Source of the DNA: Terriglobales bacterium
GTDB lineage: Bacteria > Acidobacteriota > Terriglobia > Terriglobales > Acidobacteriaceae
Direction: 5' to 3'
Assembly: GCA_035651995.1 (NCBI GenBank)
Contig: DASRER010000034.1
Coordinates: 124,001-188,000 of the forward strand
DNA length: 64,000 bases
Shown: positions 34,139-43,503 of the stretch, piece after piece
Numbering within the stretch: the first letter of the stretch is position 1
How the letters are laid out: each line of letters starts with the position of its first letter
Translations under genes and position numbers: made by a program
Notes under the pieces: generated by a model
Database searches by the model: none
Told to the model about the DNA's origin: nothing
What the model saw: the letters and a program-made list of their open reading frames with translations, nothing else

Positions 34139-34160
34139 AACCAAGCAAGCGCTTGGTTGC
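34139..34160. promoter_or_regulatory. Candidate TetR operator
   Basis: A palindrome centred on CAAGCGCTTG, with arms CCAAGCAAGC / GCTTGGTTGC matching at 8 of 10 positions. It lies immediately downstream of the predicted promoter of TonB receptor 2 and between that gene and the divergent tetR gene. CAAGC/GCTTG arms are common in TetR-family operators. Confidence 0.55.
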
Positions 34161-34219
34161 CTGGCCGCTGCGGAGCGGGGGCCCGCAGCGACGACTTTCT
34201 TCAACACGGAGGCAGGCGT

Positions 34220-37200
34220 ATGACACACGCGAGCGGTTTGAAACGTTTTTTGCTCGTGTTTGCGGCCACTCTGGCGTGTCTCGCGACAGCGCGGGCGCAG
34301 GACACAGGGCGAATCAGCGGCGTCATCAGCGACCCTTCCGGCGCCGTCGTCAGCGGCGCGGCCGTCCGTATCACCAACGCGCAAACCGGCCTTGAACGCA
34401 CCCTGCAGTCCGACGTCAACGGTCGTTACGAAGTCCCCAGACTTCCCGTCGGTCAGTATGGCGTCTCGGTTTCAATGCGCGGTTTCCAAACCGCCAACGT
34501 GCCCAACTTGGAGCTCCACATCGATCAGGACCTGCGTGTCGACGTGCAGATGCGCGTGGGCAGCGCCACCGAGACGGTCGAGGTCACTGCCGCGCCTCCG
34601 TTGACCGAAACCAGTTCGAGTGAGATCGGCAACGTGATCCAGGAAAACCGCGTCCGCGAACTCCCGCTCAACGGCAGGAACATCCTTCAGCTTGCCTTGC
34701 TCGCCCCGGGTGCGACCGAGGCCGAGCCGCAAAGTGGTATCGAGCGCTTCACGTTCAACAGCGGCGGCTTCACCGTCAGCATCAACGGCGGGCGCACCGA
34801 CCAGAATCAGTACGTGCTCGACGGCGTCTGGAATGGCGTCGTTTACTTCAACCAGCAAAACATCAATCCCACGGTAGACATGATTTCTGAGTTCAAGGTC
34901 AAGGGCACGAACGCCGACGCCAGCAGCGGTTTTGGCCACGGTGGCATTGTGACGTACGCGACGCGCTCCGGCGGAAACGAGTTCCACGGAAAACTGTGGG
35001 AGTTCGTGCGTAACGATATTTTCGACGCAAAAAATTTCTTCGATACACGGAAGCCGGCTTATCGCCAGAACCAGTTCGGCGGCGTCTTGAGCGGTCCATT
35101 TCTCCGCGGCAAATACAAGACGTTTTTCGCCATCAGCTACGAGCAACTGCAAATCCGCAAGGAGCTGACCGCCGTCCAGACTCTGCCCACGGCAAAGCAG
35201 GTAAGCGGAGACTTCTCTGCCGACAAGCCCATCTTTGACCCGCTAACCACTCGTCCCGACCCGGCGCGCCCGGGCCAGTTCATCCGCGATCGCTTTCCGA
35301 ACAACATCATCCCGAGCAACCGGATTGCCGCTCCCTCCGCTTACTTGGCCAGCTTCTTCCCGAAGCTTACGACTGGCGGTGTGGGCAACTACGTCAATAA
35401 CTCAAAGCGCGTCAATCGGCGCGATCAGGCCAACATTCGGCTCGACCACAGCTTTTCTCAAAAAGACCAGACATTCGCCCGCTTCACCTTGGCGAACTTC
35501 CTCGGAATCGAACCCCTGGGCGTGGGAACCGGCGCCAATCCGCCGTTCAACGCAATTCCGGTCACCGAGAACGCTTTCAGCCGCAACCTGGCGCTCGGCT
35601 GGACACACTCGTTCAGCAGCACCCTTCTGAACGATTTCCGATTTGGCTTCAACCGGGCTCGCTTGCCGCGCGAACAGCGCGGCCCTGATTTCTTCAGCAT
35701 GTTCAACATTCCCGGCTCCAACCGCAGCCCCGCCGACTTCGGTCTCCCCGCGGTTTCGGTCACCGGCTTCACGGCTTTCGGCGGGAATGACACGATCACA
35801 CCCTTCAACCTCGCCGAAAACGATTTTCAATGGGCTGACGACCTGAGTTGGGTCAAGGGCAGCCATACCTTCAAGTTTGGCGGCGATTTCATTCGTACCC
35901 AGCTCATTCACCAGTTCGACTTCTTCGCAAAGGGTTCGCTCAGCTTCCAGGCTGCTTTCACCACGGACCCGCAGAACAAAAACAACACCGGGAACGCATT
36001 TGCCGATTTCCTGCTCGGATTTCCCACGCAGAATCGAATCGGCTTGGGGTCAACGTATACCCACAGCTTCGAATATCGCATCGAGAGCTACATCAACGAC
36101 ACTTGGAAGATTGCGCCCCGGCTCACCCTCAATCTCGGCCTTCGCTACGAGATGATGCGCCCGCCGTTGTTTGCCGAACCGCTTTCGACGCTCGCGTCTG
36201 ACGGCCGGATCGTGATCAGCGTACCCGATAACGGACCGTTGCCCCCGCAGGTCAAACTGTACGACGGAAAAGGAATTACCTTCGTTACGGCAAAGGACGC
36301 GGGATATCCCGCGACCCTGATCGACACCGACAAGAACAACTTTGCGCCGCGAGTGGGTCTTGCTTGGGACGTTTCGGGCGACGGCAAGACGGTGGTCCGC
36401 AGCGCCTACGGATACTTCTACACCCAGCGGCAACAAATCAATTCGTCGGCCCAGTTCATCAACGACATCCCCTTCTACAACATGTCAACCGTGCTGAATC
36501 AGGGCGTTGGTTTCGCTGCCAATCCAACTTCCCTTACGCCCACGTTGACGTGGAGCAACATGATTGTGAACAACGTGTCGTTGCCCGGCGGCACAGCGTT
36601 TCCCAGGTCGCTCCCCTTCGGCGAAGTCCAGCAATGGAGTGTCGGTATACAGCGCTCACTCTGGCGCGAGGCGGCCCTGGAAACCGACTACGTCGGTACC
36701 ACCGGGCGCAAGCTGCTCTCCAGCTACAACCCCAACCAGATTGACTTCCTCGGCGAAGGCTGCGTCGGGTTAGGGGCTGGCTACGCGCTTCCGGCCAATT
36801 GCACCCGTAACGCTCCGCGCACGCGCCCCTTTCCGCAGTTCGGAAACTTCACCAGTTGGCAACCGAAGTCGACCTCCGACTACAACGCCCTGATTGTCAA
36901 TCTCAATCAGCGAAGCAGAAAAGGGCTCACCTTCCAGGTGGGCTACACGTGGGCCCACTCGATTGACACATCTTCCGGTGAGAACGTCGGCGGGACCTCA
37001 GGCAACGGCACTCGCGATTCCTACGCATCAGTCGACATCGAGCGCGGCAACTCCAATTTTGACACGCGTCACCGCCTGACCATCAGCTACATCTACCAGC
37101 TTCCAATCGGCCCGAAGCAGAGGTTCATGGGCCGCGGCGGCGCCGTCGGGAAGGTGCTCGAGGGTTGGCAGGTTGGCGGCATCACAACCTACTCGAAGGG

Positions 37201-37591
37201 CGTGTCGTTCACGGTCACGCAGGCCAATGATCCGACCGGACTTGGACTGGGCCTGATGCCGAACCTGGTGTGCGATCCCAACCAAGGCGCCCCGCACACG
37301 ATCCAGCAGTGGTTCAACACGTCCTGTTTCGTCGCCCAGGGCTCCAGTTACGGCAACGCGGGACGGAACATCGTTGCCGGACCGCCGATCAAGAATTTTG
37401 ACATCTTCCTCACCAAGAACACGTCGCTCAGTGAGCGCCTGAACCTGGCGTTCCGGACCGAGTTCTTCAACGCATTCAACTCCCCGCAGTTCTTGATCCC
37501 GCAACGTTCGCTCGGCGGGGCGGGGTTCGGGCAGATCTTGGGGGCCCGTGACCCGCGCGAAGTTCAGTTTTCGCTCGCATTGTCGTTCTAG
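34220..37591 (+). CDS. TonB-dependent receptor, large, with carboxypeptidase-regulatory-like N-terminus (copy 2)
   Basis: A 1123-residue outer-membrane receptor. The start is the ATG at 34220, with GGAGG seven bases upstream and a good signal peptide (FLLVFAATLACLATARAQ). A regulatory-like domain (GVISDPSGAVVSGAAVRITN), plug (ELPLNGRNILQLALLAPGA) and long barrel follow, ending SLALSF. It is only distantly like copy 1. Two secreted or periplasmic amidohydrolases follow within 52 bases, suggesting an import-and-hydrolysis unit under the TetR regulator. Confidence 0.93.
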   Translation: MTHASGLKRFLLVFAATLACLATARAQDTGRISGVISDPSGAVVSGAAVRITNAQTGLERTLQSDVNGRYEVPRLPVGQYGVSVSMRGFQTANVPNLELHIDQDLRVDVQMRVGSATETVEVTAAPPLTETSSSEIGNVIQENRVRELPLNGRNILQLALLAPGATEAEPQSGIERFTFNSGGFTVSINGGRTDQNQYVLDGVWNGVVYFNQQNINPTVDMISEFKVKGTNADASSGFGHGGIVTYATRSGGNEFHGKLWEFVRNDIFDAKNFFDTRKPAYRQNQFGGVLSGPFLRGKYKTFFAISYEQLQIRKELTAVQTLPTAKQVSGDFSADKPIFDPLTTRPDPARPGQFIRDRFPNNIIPSNRIAAPSAYLASFFPKLTTGGVGNYVNNSKRVNRRDQANIRLDHSFSQKDQTFARFTLANFLGIEPLGVGTGANPPFNAIPVTENAFSRNLALGWTHSFSSTLLNDFRFGFNRARLPREQRGPDFFSMFNIPGSNRSPADFGLPAVSVTGFTAFGGNDTITPFNLAENDFQWADDLSWVKGSHTFKFGGDFIRTQLIHQFDFFAKGSLSFQAAFTTDPQNKNNTGNAFADFLLGFPTQNRIGLGSTYTHSFEYRIESYINDTWKIAPRLTLNLGLRYEMMRPPLFAEPLSTLASDGRIVISVPDNGPLPPQVKLYDGKGITFVTAKDAGYPATLIDTDKNNFAPRVGLAWDVSGDGKTVVRSAYGYFYTQRQQINSSAQFINDIPFYNMSTVLNQGVGFAANPTSLTPTLTWSNMIVNNVSLPGGTAFPRSLPFGEVQQWSVGIQRSLWREAALETDYVGTTGRKLLSSYNPNQIDFLGEGCVGLGAGYALPANCTRNAPRTRPFPQFGNFTSWQPKSTSDYNALIVNLNQRSRKGLTFQVGYTWAHSIDTSSGENVGGTSGNGTRDSYASVDIERGNSNFDTRHRLTISYIYQLPIGPKQRFMGRGGAVGKVLEGWQVGGITTYSKGVSFTVTQANDPTGLGLGLMPNLVCDPNQGAPHTIQQWFNTSCFVAQGSSYGNAGRNIVAGPPIKNFDIFLTKNTSLSERLNLAFRTEFFNAFNSPQFLIPQRSLGGAGFGQILGARDPREVQFSLALSF

Positions 37592-37643
37592 CAGTTCGCT
37601 GTAGTGTCGGTCGTGCGTTAGGCAAGTAGGCGGAGGCGATTGC

Positions 37644-39032
37644 ATGTCTCGAAGAAACCTTTGTTGGACATTTGTGGTGGTTGCCATGGCGCTTGCGGGA
37701 TTGGCGGCACAGGAATCGCCCCAGGGTCCGCAACGGATCGCCATCAGGGCGGGACGACTGTTGGACGGCACCGCCAACCCGGCGATTGACAACGCTGTGA
37801 TCATCGTGGCGGGCGAACGAATCGAAGCAGTTGGCCCCGCCGCCAGCGTTGCGATTCCGGACGGCGCCAAGGTCATCGACCTCAGCGCCGACACCGTCAT
37901 GCCGGGACTGATCAACGGTCACGAGCATCCCACGGTGCGGGCCTACGTCGGCAATGAAGATCCCAGGCACGAGGGCCGAAATTCTCTCATCCAGCAACTG
38001 AACATGATGGACGAGCCGCCGGCGATGCAGGCAGCGCGAGGCGTGCGCGATCTGCGCGTGGAACTGATGTGCGGGGTCACCACCGCCTACGTAGTCGGCG
38101 AGCTGCAATACAACGACGTCTACCTCAAGAAGGCCGCCGACGCGGGGGTCTTCCCTTCGCCTCGTCTGTACCTGTCCGGTCCATGGATCACCACGACCGG
38201 TGGCTACTACCCCTTCCCGCAGACCGACGGTCCTTGGGACCTGCGTCGTATGGTGCGCCGGAACATCGAGGCCGGCGCCCACCATATCAAGATCGTCGTG
38301 AACCATGGCGGCATGGCAAGCGGACCCGCCAACGGGCGCCCCTTCGCCGGCACAAACTGGACCGACGAAGAAATGCGCGCTGTCGTCGATGAGGCTCACC
38401 GGCTCGGGGTCAAGGTTACCGCCCATGCCGGCGACGCGATTGCTGAGAAGCAGGCCCTGGAAGCAGGTGTCGATTCCATCCAGCACGCGTCCGTCCTGAC
38501 ACCGGAAATCATCAATCTGTTTGTGCAGCGCAAGGCCTCCATCGTCAGCACTGCCGGCGCCGGGCAGGGCTTTTTCCAGCAATCGGACTTTCGATACATG
38601 GATACCGAAGCAAACAGCGCTGCTGACTGGATTGGCTATGCCCGCAAACTCGTTCAGGGCGGGAGGTCCCTGCAGGGCGGTCGTGCAGCGCCCGATCCCC
38701 AGCGGCAACAGGCGCGTTACGCCGAGCTGAGAGCTGCCCGTGACCGCGGTGTCCCCATCGCGGTTGGCAACGACAACATGGTCGGCTTGCTGCACCTGGA
38801 CATCTACCACCTTGTCGACGCTGGATTTACGCCAAGCCAGGCCATCTACGCCGCGACCGGTGGCGGCGCGAAGGCGTTGGGGATTGATCGTGACGTGGGA
38901 ACGCTGGAGAAAGGCAAGTTTGCCGACATCATTTCCATAAAAGGCAAGCCTGATCAGAACATCTTGGATCTTGAAAAAGTGAATTTCATCATGGTCGGCG
39001 GCCGCGACTATACCGGTCTCACGTTCCGGTAA
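37644..39032 (+). CDS. Secreted amidohydrolase (imidazolonepropionase/prolidase-like), tandem copy 1
   Basis: A 462-residue amidohydrolase-superfamily enzyme with a signal peptide (WTFVVVAMALAGLAAQ). Metal ligands can be followed as His93-x-His95 (NGHEHP), the Lys of HHIKIVVNHGG, His in VTAHAGDAIAEKQ and in DSIQHAS, and Asp in VGNDNM. It belongs to the group with Xaa-Pro dipeptidases and imidazolonepropionase-related enzymes, and would hydrolyse a C-N bond in the periplasm. It follows TonB receptor 2 and is about two-thirds identical by eye to the next gene. Confidence 0.88.
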   Translation: MSRRNLCWTFVVVAMALAGLAAQESPQGPQRIAIRAGRLLDGTANPAIDNAVIIVAGERIEAVGPAASVAIPDGAKVIDLSADTVMPGLINGHEHPTVRAYVGNEDPRHEGRNSLIQQLNMMDEPPAMQAARGVRDLRVELMCGVTTAYVVGELQYNDVYLKKAADAGVFPSPRLYLSGPWITTTGGYYPFPQTDGPWDLRRMVRRNIEAGAHHIKIVVNHGGMASGPANGRPFAGTNWTDEEMRAVVDEAHRLGVKVTAHAGDAIAEKQALEAGVDSIQHASVLTPEIINLFVQRKASIVSTAGAGQGFFQQSDFRYMDTEANSAADWIGYARKLVQGGRSLQGGRAAPDPQRQQARYAELRAARDRGVPIAVGNDNMVGLLHLDIYHLVDAGFTPSQAIYAATGGGAKALGIDRDVGTLEKGKFADIISIKGKPDQNILDLEKVNFIMVGGRDYTGLTFR

Positions 39033-39055
39033 TCACGCGCATGCGGAGGATAGAT

Positions 39056-40453
39056 ATGAATTCACGACGGCGGTTGGGCCTGCTGGCTGTTGCGGTTGCT
39101 TTGAACGTATGCGTCGCCCTTGCCCAGGAGTCAGCAGCGCCCGCACGCATTGCTATTAAGGCCGGCCGGCTGCTGGACGGCAGCACAAACCCCGCGATCG
39201 AGAACGCCGTGATCATCGTGGCGGGAGACAGGATTGAAGCCGTCGGGCCTGCTGCGAGCGTCCGCATTCCCGCCGGCATCAGGGTGATCGATCTCAGCAG
39301 CGATACCGTGCTGCCCGGCCTGATCAATGGCCACGATCACCCGACAATCCGAGCGTTCACCGGCATCGAGAATGCACGGCGCGAGGGGCGCAACTCACTT
39401 CTGCAGCAGCTCGATGAAATGGCCGAGCCAACCCAAATTCAGGCCGCCCGCGGAGTGCGCGATCTGCGGGTTGACCTGCTCTGCGGTGTCACGACTGAAT
39501 ACGTCGTCGGCGAAGTGAAGTTTAACGATGTCTACCTGAAAAAGCTTGCCGACGCGGGCGTCTTTCCGTCCCCCCGCCTGTATCTCTCCGGCCCGTGGCT
39601 CATGCCCACCGGCGGGTACGACCCGATCACGCCAACCGACGGGCCGTGGGAAATGCGGCGCTTCATTCGAAAAAACGTCGAGGCCGGCGCTCACCACATC
39701 AAGATGGTCGTCAACAACGGCGGAATGGCATCCGGCCCGAGCGCGGGCCGCCCGTTTGCGAATACCAGCTGGTCCAAGGAGGAAATGGAAGCCGCCGTCG
39801 ACGAGGCCCATCGGCTCGGCGTCAAGGTCACCGTCCACGCCGGCGACGTCGCCTCCGAAAAACTCGCCCTCGAAGCTGGCGCCGATTCCATCCAACACGC
39901 GTCCAGCCTGACTCCGGAGATCATGGACCTGTTCGTGCAAAAAAAGGCCTCTATCGTCAGCACCTATGCCGCCGGACTTCAGGGTTATTTCACTCCCAAA
40001 GATTTCGCTTACCTTGATACGGAGGCCAACAGCGCCGCCGACTGGATCGGCCGTGCTCGCGCCCTCATCGAGCGTGTCCGGCGAGAGAACCCCCGCGGAT
40101 TTGGCAATCGCACCATGCAAGACCGCCTCCAGGAGCGCTATGCCCAACTCCGCACTGCTCGCGATCGCGGAATCCCGATTGCCGTCGGAACCGACAACAT
40201 GCAAGGGCTGCTTCATATCGACATCTACCACCTGGTGGATGCGGGCTTTACCCCCATTCAGGCAATCAGCGCTGCCACGGGGACCGGCGCCAAGGCCTTG
40301 GGCATTGATCAAGAAGTCGGAACTCTCGAGAAGGGAAAATTTGCGGACATCATATCGGTGAGGGGAAGGCCCGATCAGAACATCTACGACCTCGAGAAGG
40401 TCAATTTTGTGATGGTGGGAGGCAGGAATTTCACCGGCCTGAGCTTTCGCTGA
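39056..40453 (+). CDS. Secreted amidohydrolase (imidazolonepropionase/prolidase-like), tandem copy 2
   Basis: A 465-residue tandem duplicate of the preceding enzyme, with signal peptide (GLLAVAVALNVCVALAQ), NGHDHP metal pair, HHIKMVVNNGGMASG, VTVHAGDVASEKLALEAG, DSIQHAS and VGTDNM. The start is the ATG at 39056, six bases after GGAGG; an earlier in-frame ATG at 39041 lacks a site. Differences cluster outside the metal site (for example YDPITPTDGPWEM against YYPFPQTDGPWDL), so the two may differ in specificity. Confidence 0.88.
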   Translation: MNSRRRLGLLAVAVALNVCVALAQESAAPARIAIKAGRLLDGSTNPAIENAVIIVAGDRIEAVGPAASVRIPAGIRVIDLSSDTVLPGLINGHDHPTIRAFTGIENARREGRNSLLQQLDEMAEPTQIQAARGVRDLRVDLLCGVTTEYVVGEVKFNDVYLKKLADAGVFPSPRLYLSGPWLMPTGGYDPITPTDGPWEMRRFIRKNVEAGAHHIKMVVNNGGMASGPSAGRPFANTSWSKEEMEAAVDEAHRLGVKVTVHAGDVASEKLALEAGADSIQHASSLTPEIMDLFVQKKASIVSTYAAGLQGYFTPKDFAYLDTEANSAADWIGRARALIERVRRENPRGFGNRTMQDRLQERYAQLRTARDRGIPIAVGTDNMQGLLHIDIYHLVDAGFTPIQAISAATGTGAKALGIDQEVGTLEKGKFADIISVRGRPDQNIYDLEKVNFVMVGGRNFTGLSFR

Positions 40454-40904
40454 TTTCCAGGCGGACGGCGCCAGACCGGAACGAATCGCGCTTCACAATT
40501 AGCTGCGTCATCTCGAAAGTGTTGAGCGCCTTTTGCATTCGTCGGCGCCACATCCGTGACGCTCGGGCGCGGAATCACAAAGACCATCCAAATGACGTGC
40601 CGATATGCCCATCTGGGCCGGGCGTAGAACTGCACGCAGTTGATCAGATGGCCTCAAATTGCCGGCCGTAGAACTGCAAGCAGTTGATCAGATGGCTTCA
40701 AATTGGGCGAGAGAAGGTACCGAAGCTGCGGATGAGAAGCAAAAAGACAGCCAATTTGCCATCGAACGCCAGGTTCGCGCCCGTTTTCGCTTGCTGACCA
40801 CAATCCTGCTCACGCCAAAACTGACACCAGGCCGTTTCCGGCCAATCGGCGTTTCGCAAGCAATAAGATTTAAGTGCTTACATTTCTGCTAGATTGAAGC
40901 AAAC
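40454..40904. other. Intergenic region with a 44-bp tandem duplication
   Basis: About 450 bases between the amidohydrolase gene and the tRNA. No credible gene. It contains the tandem repeat at 40617-40704 and an AT-rich stretch before the tRNA (TAAGATTTAAGTGC, about 40864), probably its promoter. Confidence 0.5.
40617..40704. repeat. Tandem duplication, 2 x 44 bp, each with a hairpin
   Basis: Units at 40617-40660 and 40661-40704 differ at only 3 of 44 positions. Each contains the inverted repeat AACTGC-(AC or AA)-GCAGTT and a TGATCA palindrome. No open frame is conserved between them. Confidence 0.85.
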
Positions 40905-40981
<77 letters not shown>

Positions 40982-40984
40982 GCG

Positions 40985-41260
40985 TTAGCTCGCCTTACGG
41001 CCGGATTTGCGAGCGTTCGGGACGGCAGCAATGATCGAACGGAGGGCGCGATTCACGGACTCGGATGAGTGGAAGATTTCGGACACGTCGGGCTCCAAAA
41101 TCACTGCAACTACATTGCCCCGCAGCCGTGAAGCGAAGCGGTTCCGGCGCAAGTCTTGCTTGATGCGCCCGTGATGCTTGCCTCGAACCCCACCCTTCAT
41201 CGAGGCGAAGTCATGCTCAGGGCGCATGTCGTCGATGCGTTTCGATTGAGGCTTCTTCAT
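40985..41260 (-). CDS. Small conserved-type protein, 91 aa, antitoxin-like C-terminus
   Basis: Begins MKKPQSKRIDDMRPEHDF, then GGVRGKHHGRIKQ, a hydrophobic strand (NVVAVILEPDVSEIF) and a helix (SESVNRALRSIIAAV). This '...DF..RGK...LDPDVAxxFPDSxxVNxALR' layout resembles small orphan or antitoxin-like proteins common in cyanobacteria and Acidobacteriota; that match is from memory. No toxin gene is next to it. It is convergent with the tRNA (3 bases apart), and the ATG has only a weak ribosome site. Confidence 0.6.
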   Translation of the reverse strand: MKKPQSKRIDDMRPEHDFASMKGGVRGKHHGRIKQDLRRNRFASRLRGNVVAVILEPDVSEIFHSSESVNRALRSIIAAVPNARKSGRKAS

Positions 41261-41429
41261 AGGAGTCCCGCTCGCGCCGTGTCACGCGCCGCGCGCTGAT
41301 GATCCTGAGTGTATCGCGTTCTGCCGCACTCTCAATCGTTCAGCCATTTTCGGGTTCGGGCGATGCACGAAATGCCTCTCAATTTTTGGACATTTGTGCA
41401 TCTATGCGTCCGAGGCTTAGAATCGGTTC

Positions 41430-41873
41430 GTGTTCGTACGCCAGGCAGCAGCCATAGCGATCGCGTTGACCCTGCTCACGGGAACATCGGGTGCGGCTCG
41501 GATTTGCGAAAGCCGCTGCTTGAGCCAAACGGCGACAACCCCGCATCACCTCCAACCCTCTGCTTCGAATACCGCGTCCCGCTCGATGCATCACCACGTC
41601 CCGGCCAGTCAGCGAGGGCCGGCCCCGGCAAGGTTTGCCCAGCCAAAGGGCGAATCTGTATCGGTTGACACCTCAGCTTGCCCGTCCTATGCCCAAATGG
41701 CAGCTCTCATCGGGAAGGTTGGGTTGAACACCGTCGAGAGTGCTTCGTCGGTGGCGCCGCCGCCCGTGGCGCCGTCGATCGCAGCAGCAGCAGGCGATCA
41801 CCAAACCGGGCGACACCGGCCGCCGCCTCGCATCCACCGCTCCCATCCTGCTGATCTGGCCCTGCGAATCTAG
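41430..41873 (+). CDS. Probable secreted protein of the copper module
   Basis: A 147-residue frame starting at GTG, with a plausible signal peptide (AAAIAIALTLLTGTSGAA) followed by Cys- and His-containing sequence (ICESRC, SMHHHV) and a conserved-looking segment (CPSYAQMAALIGKVGLNTV). The C-terminal 25 residues look less natural, so a late frameshift is possible. It is oriented with the multicopper oxidase gene 111 bases on. No ribosome site is obvious and no family is recognised. Confidence 0.45.
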   Translation: MFVRQAAAIAIALTLLTGTSGAARICESRCLSQTATTPHHLQPSASNTASRSMHHHVPASQRGPAPARFAQPKGESVSVDTSACPSYAQMAALIGKVGLNTVESASSVAPPPVAPSIAAAAGDHQTGRHRPPPRIHRSHPADLALRI

Positions 41874-41984
41874 AAGTCACGCTTCTCCCGCCGTCTGGTC
41901 GCTGGTCGGAGACGACGTTTCACACAGGCGCTGTTCCTCCGCCCCGGCGACGCCGATCCATCTCCTGCGCTCCACGAGGGACCT

Positions 41985-43487
41985 ATGAAGAACAGGCGCG
42001 ACTTTTTGAAGAACTTTTTCGGCGCCGGCGCGGCCGTTGCCGGCGTGCCAGCGCTGCTCAACGCACAACATGAACACACGATGCCAGCCCGGCCCCAGGC
42101 TGGCGGTGCAAAACAACCGCCCATGCAGCCGCACACCGCGCGCGCTGCCGGCGCGCCAGTGATGGTCGAGACCCCGGATGTGCCACAACTCCCGTGGCGC
42201 GCGGTGAATGGCGCCAAGGAATTCCATCTCGTCGCCGAACCAGTCAGGCGCGAGATCGCGCCGGGCAAGGTCCTGGACGTGTGGGGCTACAACGGCAGCG
42301 TTCCGGGCCCTACCATCCAGATCACCGAAGGCGACCGCGTCCGCATCATCGTGGACAACCACCTGCCCGAACCCACCTCCATGCACTGGCACGGGTTTGA
42401 AATCCCGCACAACATGGACGGCGCTCCGGGAACGAGCCAGGGCCTGATCCCGCCTGGCGGCCGGTTTGTCTACGAATTCACCCTCCATCAGAACGGGACT
42501 TTCTTTTACCACTCCCACATGGCCATGCAGGAAATGCTCGGGATGATCGGCGCGTTCATCATGCATCCGAAGCAGGCCTACCAGCCGCGCGTCGACAAGG
42601 ACTTCGCCATCATCCTCCAGGAGTTCGCGGTCCTGCCGAACAACTCCGTCCCCAACACGATGAACATGGAATTCAACTGGCTGACCTTCAACGGCAAGGC
42701 CGGGCCGGCGGCCACGCCCCTCATCGTGCGTCTCGGCGATCGCGTGCGAATCCGCTGGATGAACCTCGGGATGGACCATCATCCGATTCACCTGCACGGC
42801 CACACCTTCTACGTGACCGGGAGCGAGGGAGGGCGCCAGCCGGAGGCGGGATGGGGGCCGAAGAACACGGCGCTGGTCGGCGTCGCCGAAGCCCTGGATT
42901 TCGAGTTCGTCGCCAACAATCCTGGCGACTGGATGCTGCACTGCCATCTGCCCCACCACATGATGAACCAGATGTCGTCCAACGTCGGCCCGCTGACGCG
43001 CCGCCCGGGAATGCCCATGGGCGTGTCCATGGAAAACGGCATGGGGATGCTCGACGGCGCGCCGGGCGCGCCCCTCGGCGACGACTACGGCCCCAGCCTC
43101 GGGCGCGGCATGGGGGTTGGTTCCACCAACGACCAGCCGGTCGGCAACACCGCCCTGTCACCAGCGAAAGCGGCCCGGGCCATGCCGGGCATGCAGCACG
43201 GCCAGATGCGGCCTGGCGAATCGCCATCGCCGCAACTGCCCGGGAACGCCAACCAGGTCCCTGGGTTTCCGCAGGACGCCTTCATGGAGGGCCACATGAT
43301 GGCGATGGACCCATTGGTCGCCAAACCTGAGACCTACGGGCTCAATCCCGGGTGGAGCGGCTTTATGCAGGGGATGATGACCTTCGTCCGCGTGCTGGAG
43401 CCCGATAGGTACGAAAAAATCATGGCCCTGCGCCGGCAGCAGAAGCCGGCGGAGCACTCCGGCACAGAGCACAACCACCATGGCTAA
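41985..43487 (+). CDS. Two-domain multicopper oxidase with Met-rich C-terminal tail
   Basis: A 500-residue protein with a Tat-type signal (NRRDFLKNFFGAGAAVAG). Copper ligands: His134/136 (HWHGF), His176/178 (YHSHM), HHPIHLHGH (265-273) and HCHLPHHMMNQM (319-330) with Cys320 as type-1 ligand. The four motifs fit in about 240 residues, so this is a two-cupredoxin-domain oxidase, not the three-domain CopA/CueO form. Residues 335-500 form a Met/Gly/Pro-rich tail that may bind Cu(I). Likely role: periplasmic Cu(I) oxidation or copper tolerance. A TolC-like channel gene follows. Confidence 0.9.
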   Translation: MKNRRDFLKNFFGAGAAVAGVPALLNAQHEHTMPARPQAGGAKQPPMQPHTARAAGAPVMVETPDVPQLPWRAVNGAKEFHLVAEPVRREIAPGKVLDVWGYNGSVPGPTIQITEGDRVRIIVDNHLPEPTSMHWHGFEIPHNMDGAPGTSQGLIPPGGRFVYEFTLHQNGTFFYHSHMAMQEMLGMIGAFIMHPKQAYQPRVDKDFAIILQEFAVLPNNSVPNTMNMEFNWLTFNGKAGPAATPLIVRLGDRVRIRWMNLGMDHHPIHLHGHTFYVTGSEGGRQPEAGWGPKNTALVGVAEALDFEFVANNPGDWMLHCHLPHHMMNQMSSNVGPLTRRPGMPMGVSMENGMGMLDGAPGAPLGDDYGPSLGRGMGVGSTNDQPVGNTALSPAKAARAMPGMQHGQMRPGESPSPQLPGNANQVPGFPQDAFMEGHMMAMDPLVAKPETYGLNPGWSGFMQGMMTFVRVLEPDRYEKIMALRRQQKPAEHSGTEHNHHG

Positions 43488-43503
43488 GCGAAAGGAGCAC
43501 AGC

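Noticed and set aside
40659-40892. 77-residue ORF before the tRNA
   Set aside because: It is built from the 44-bp duplication and has no ribosome site or domain.
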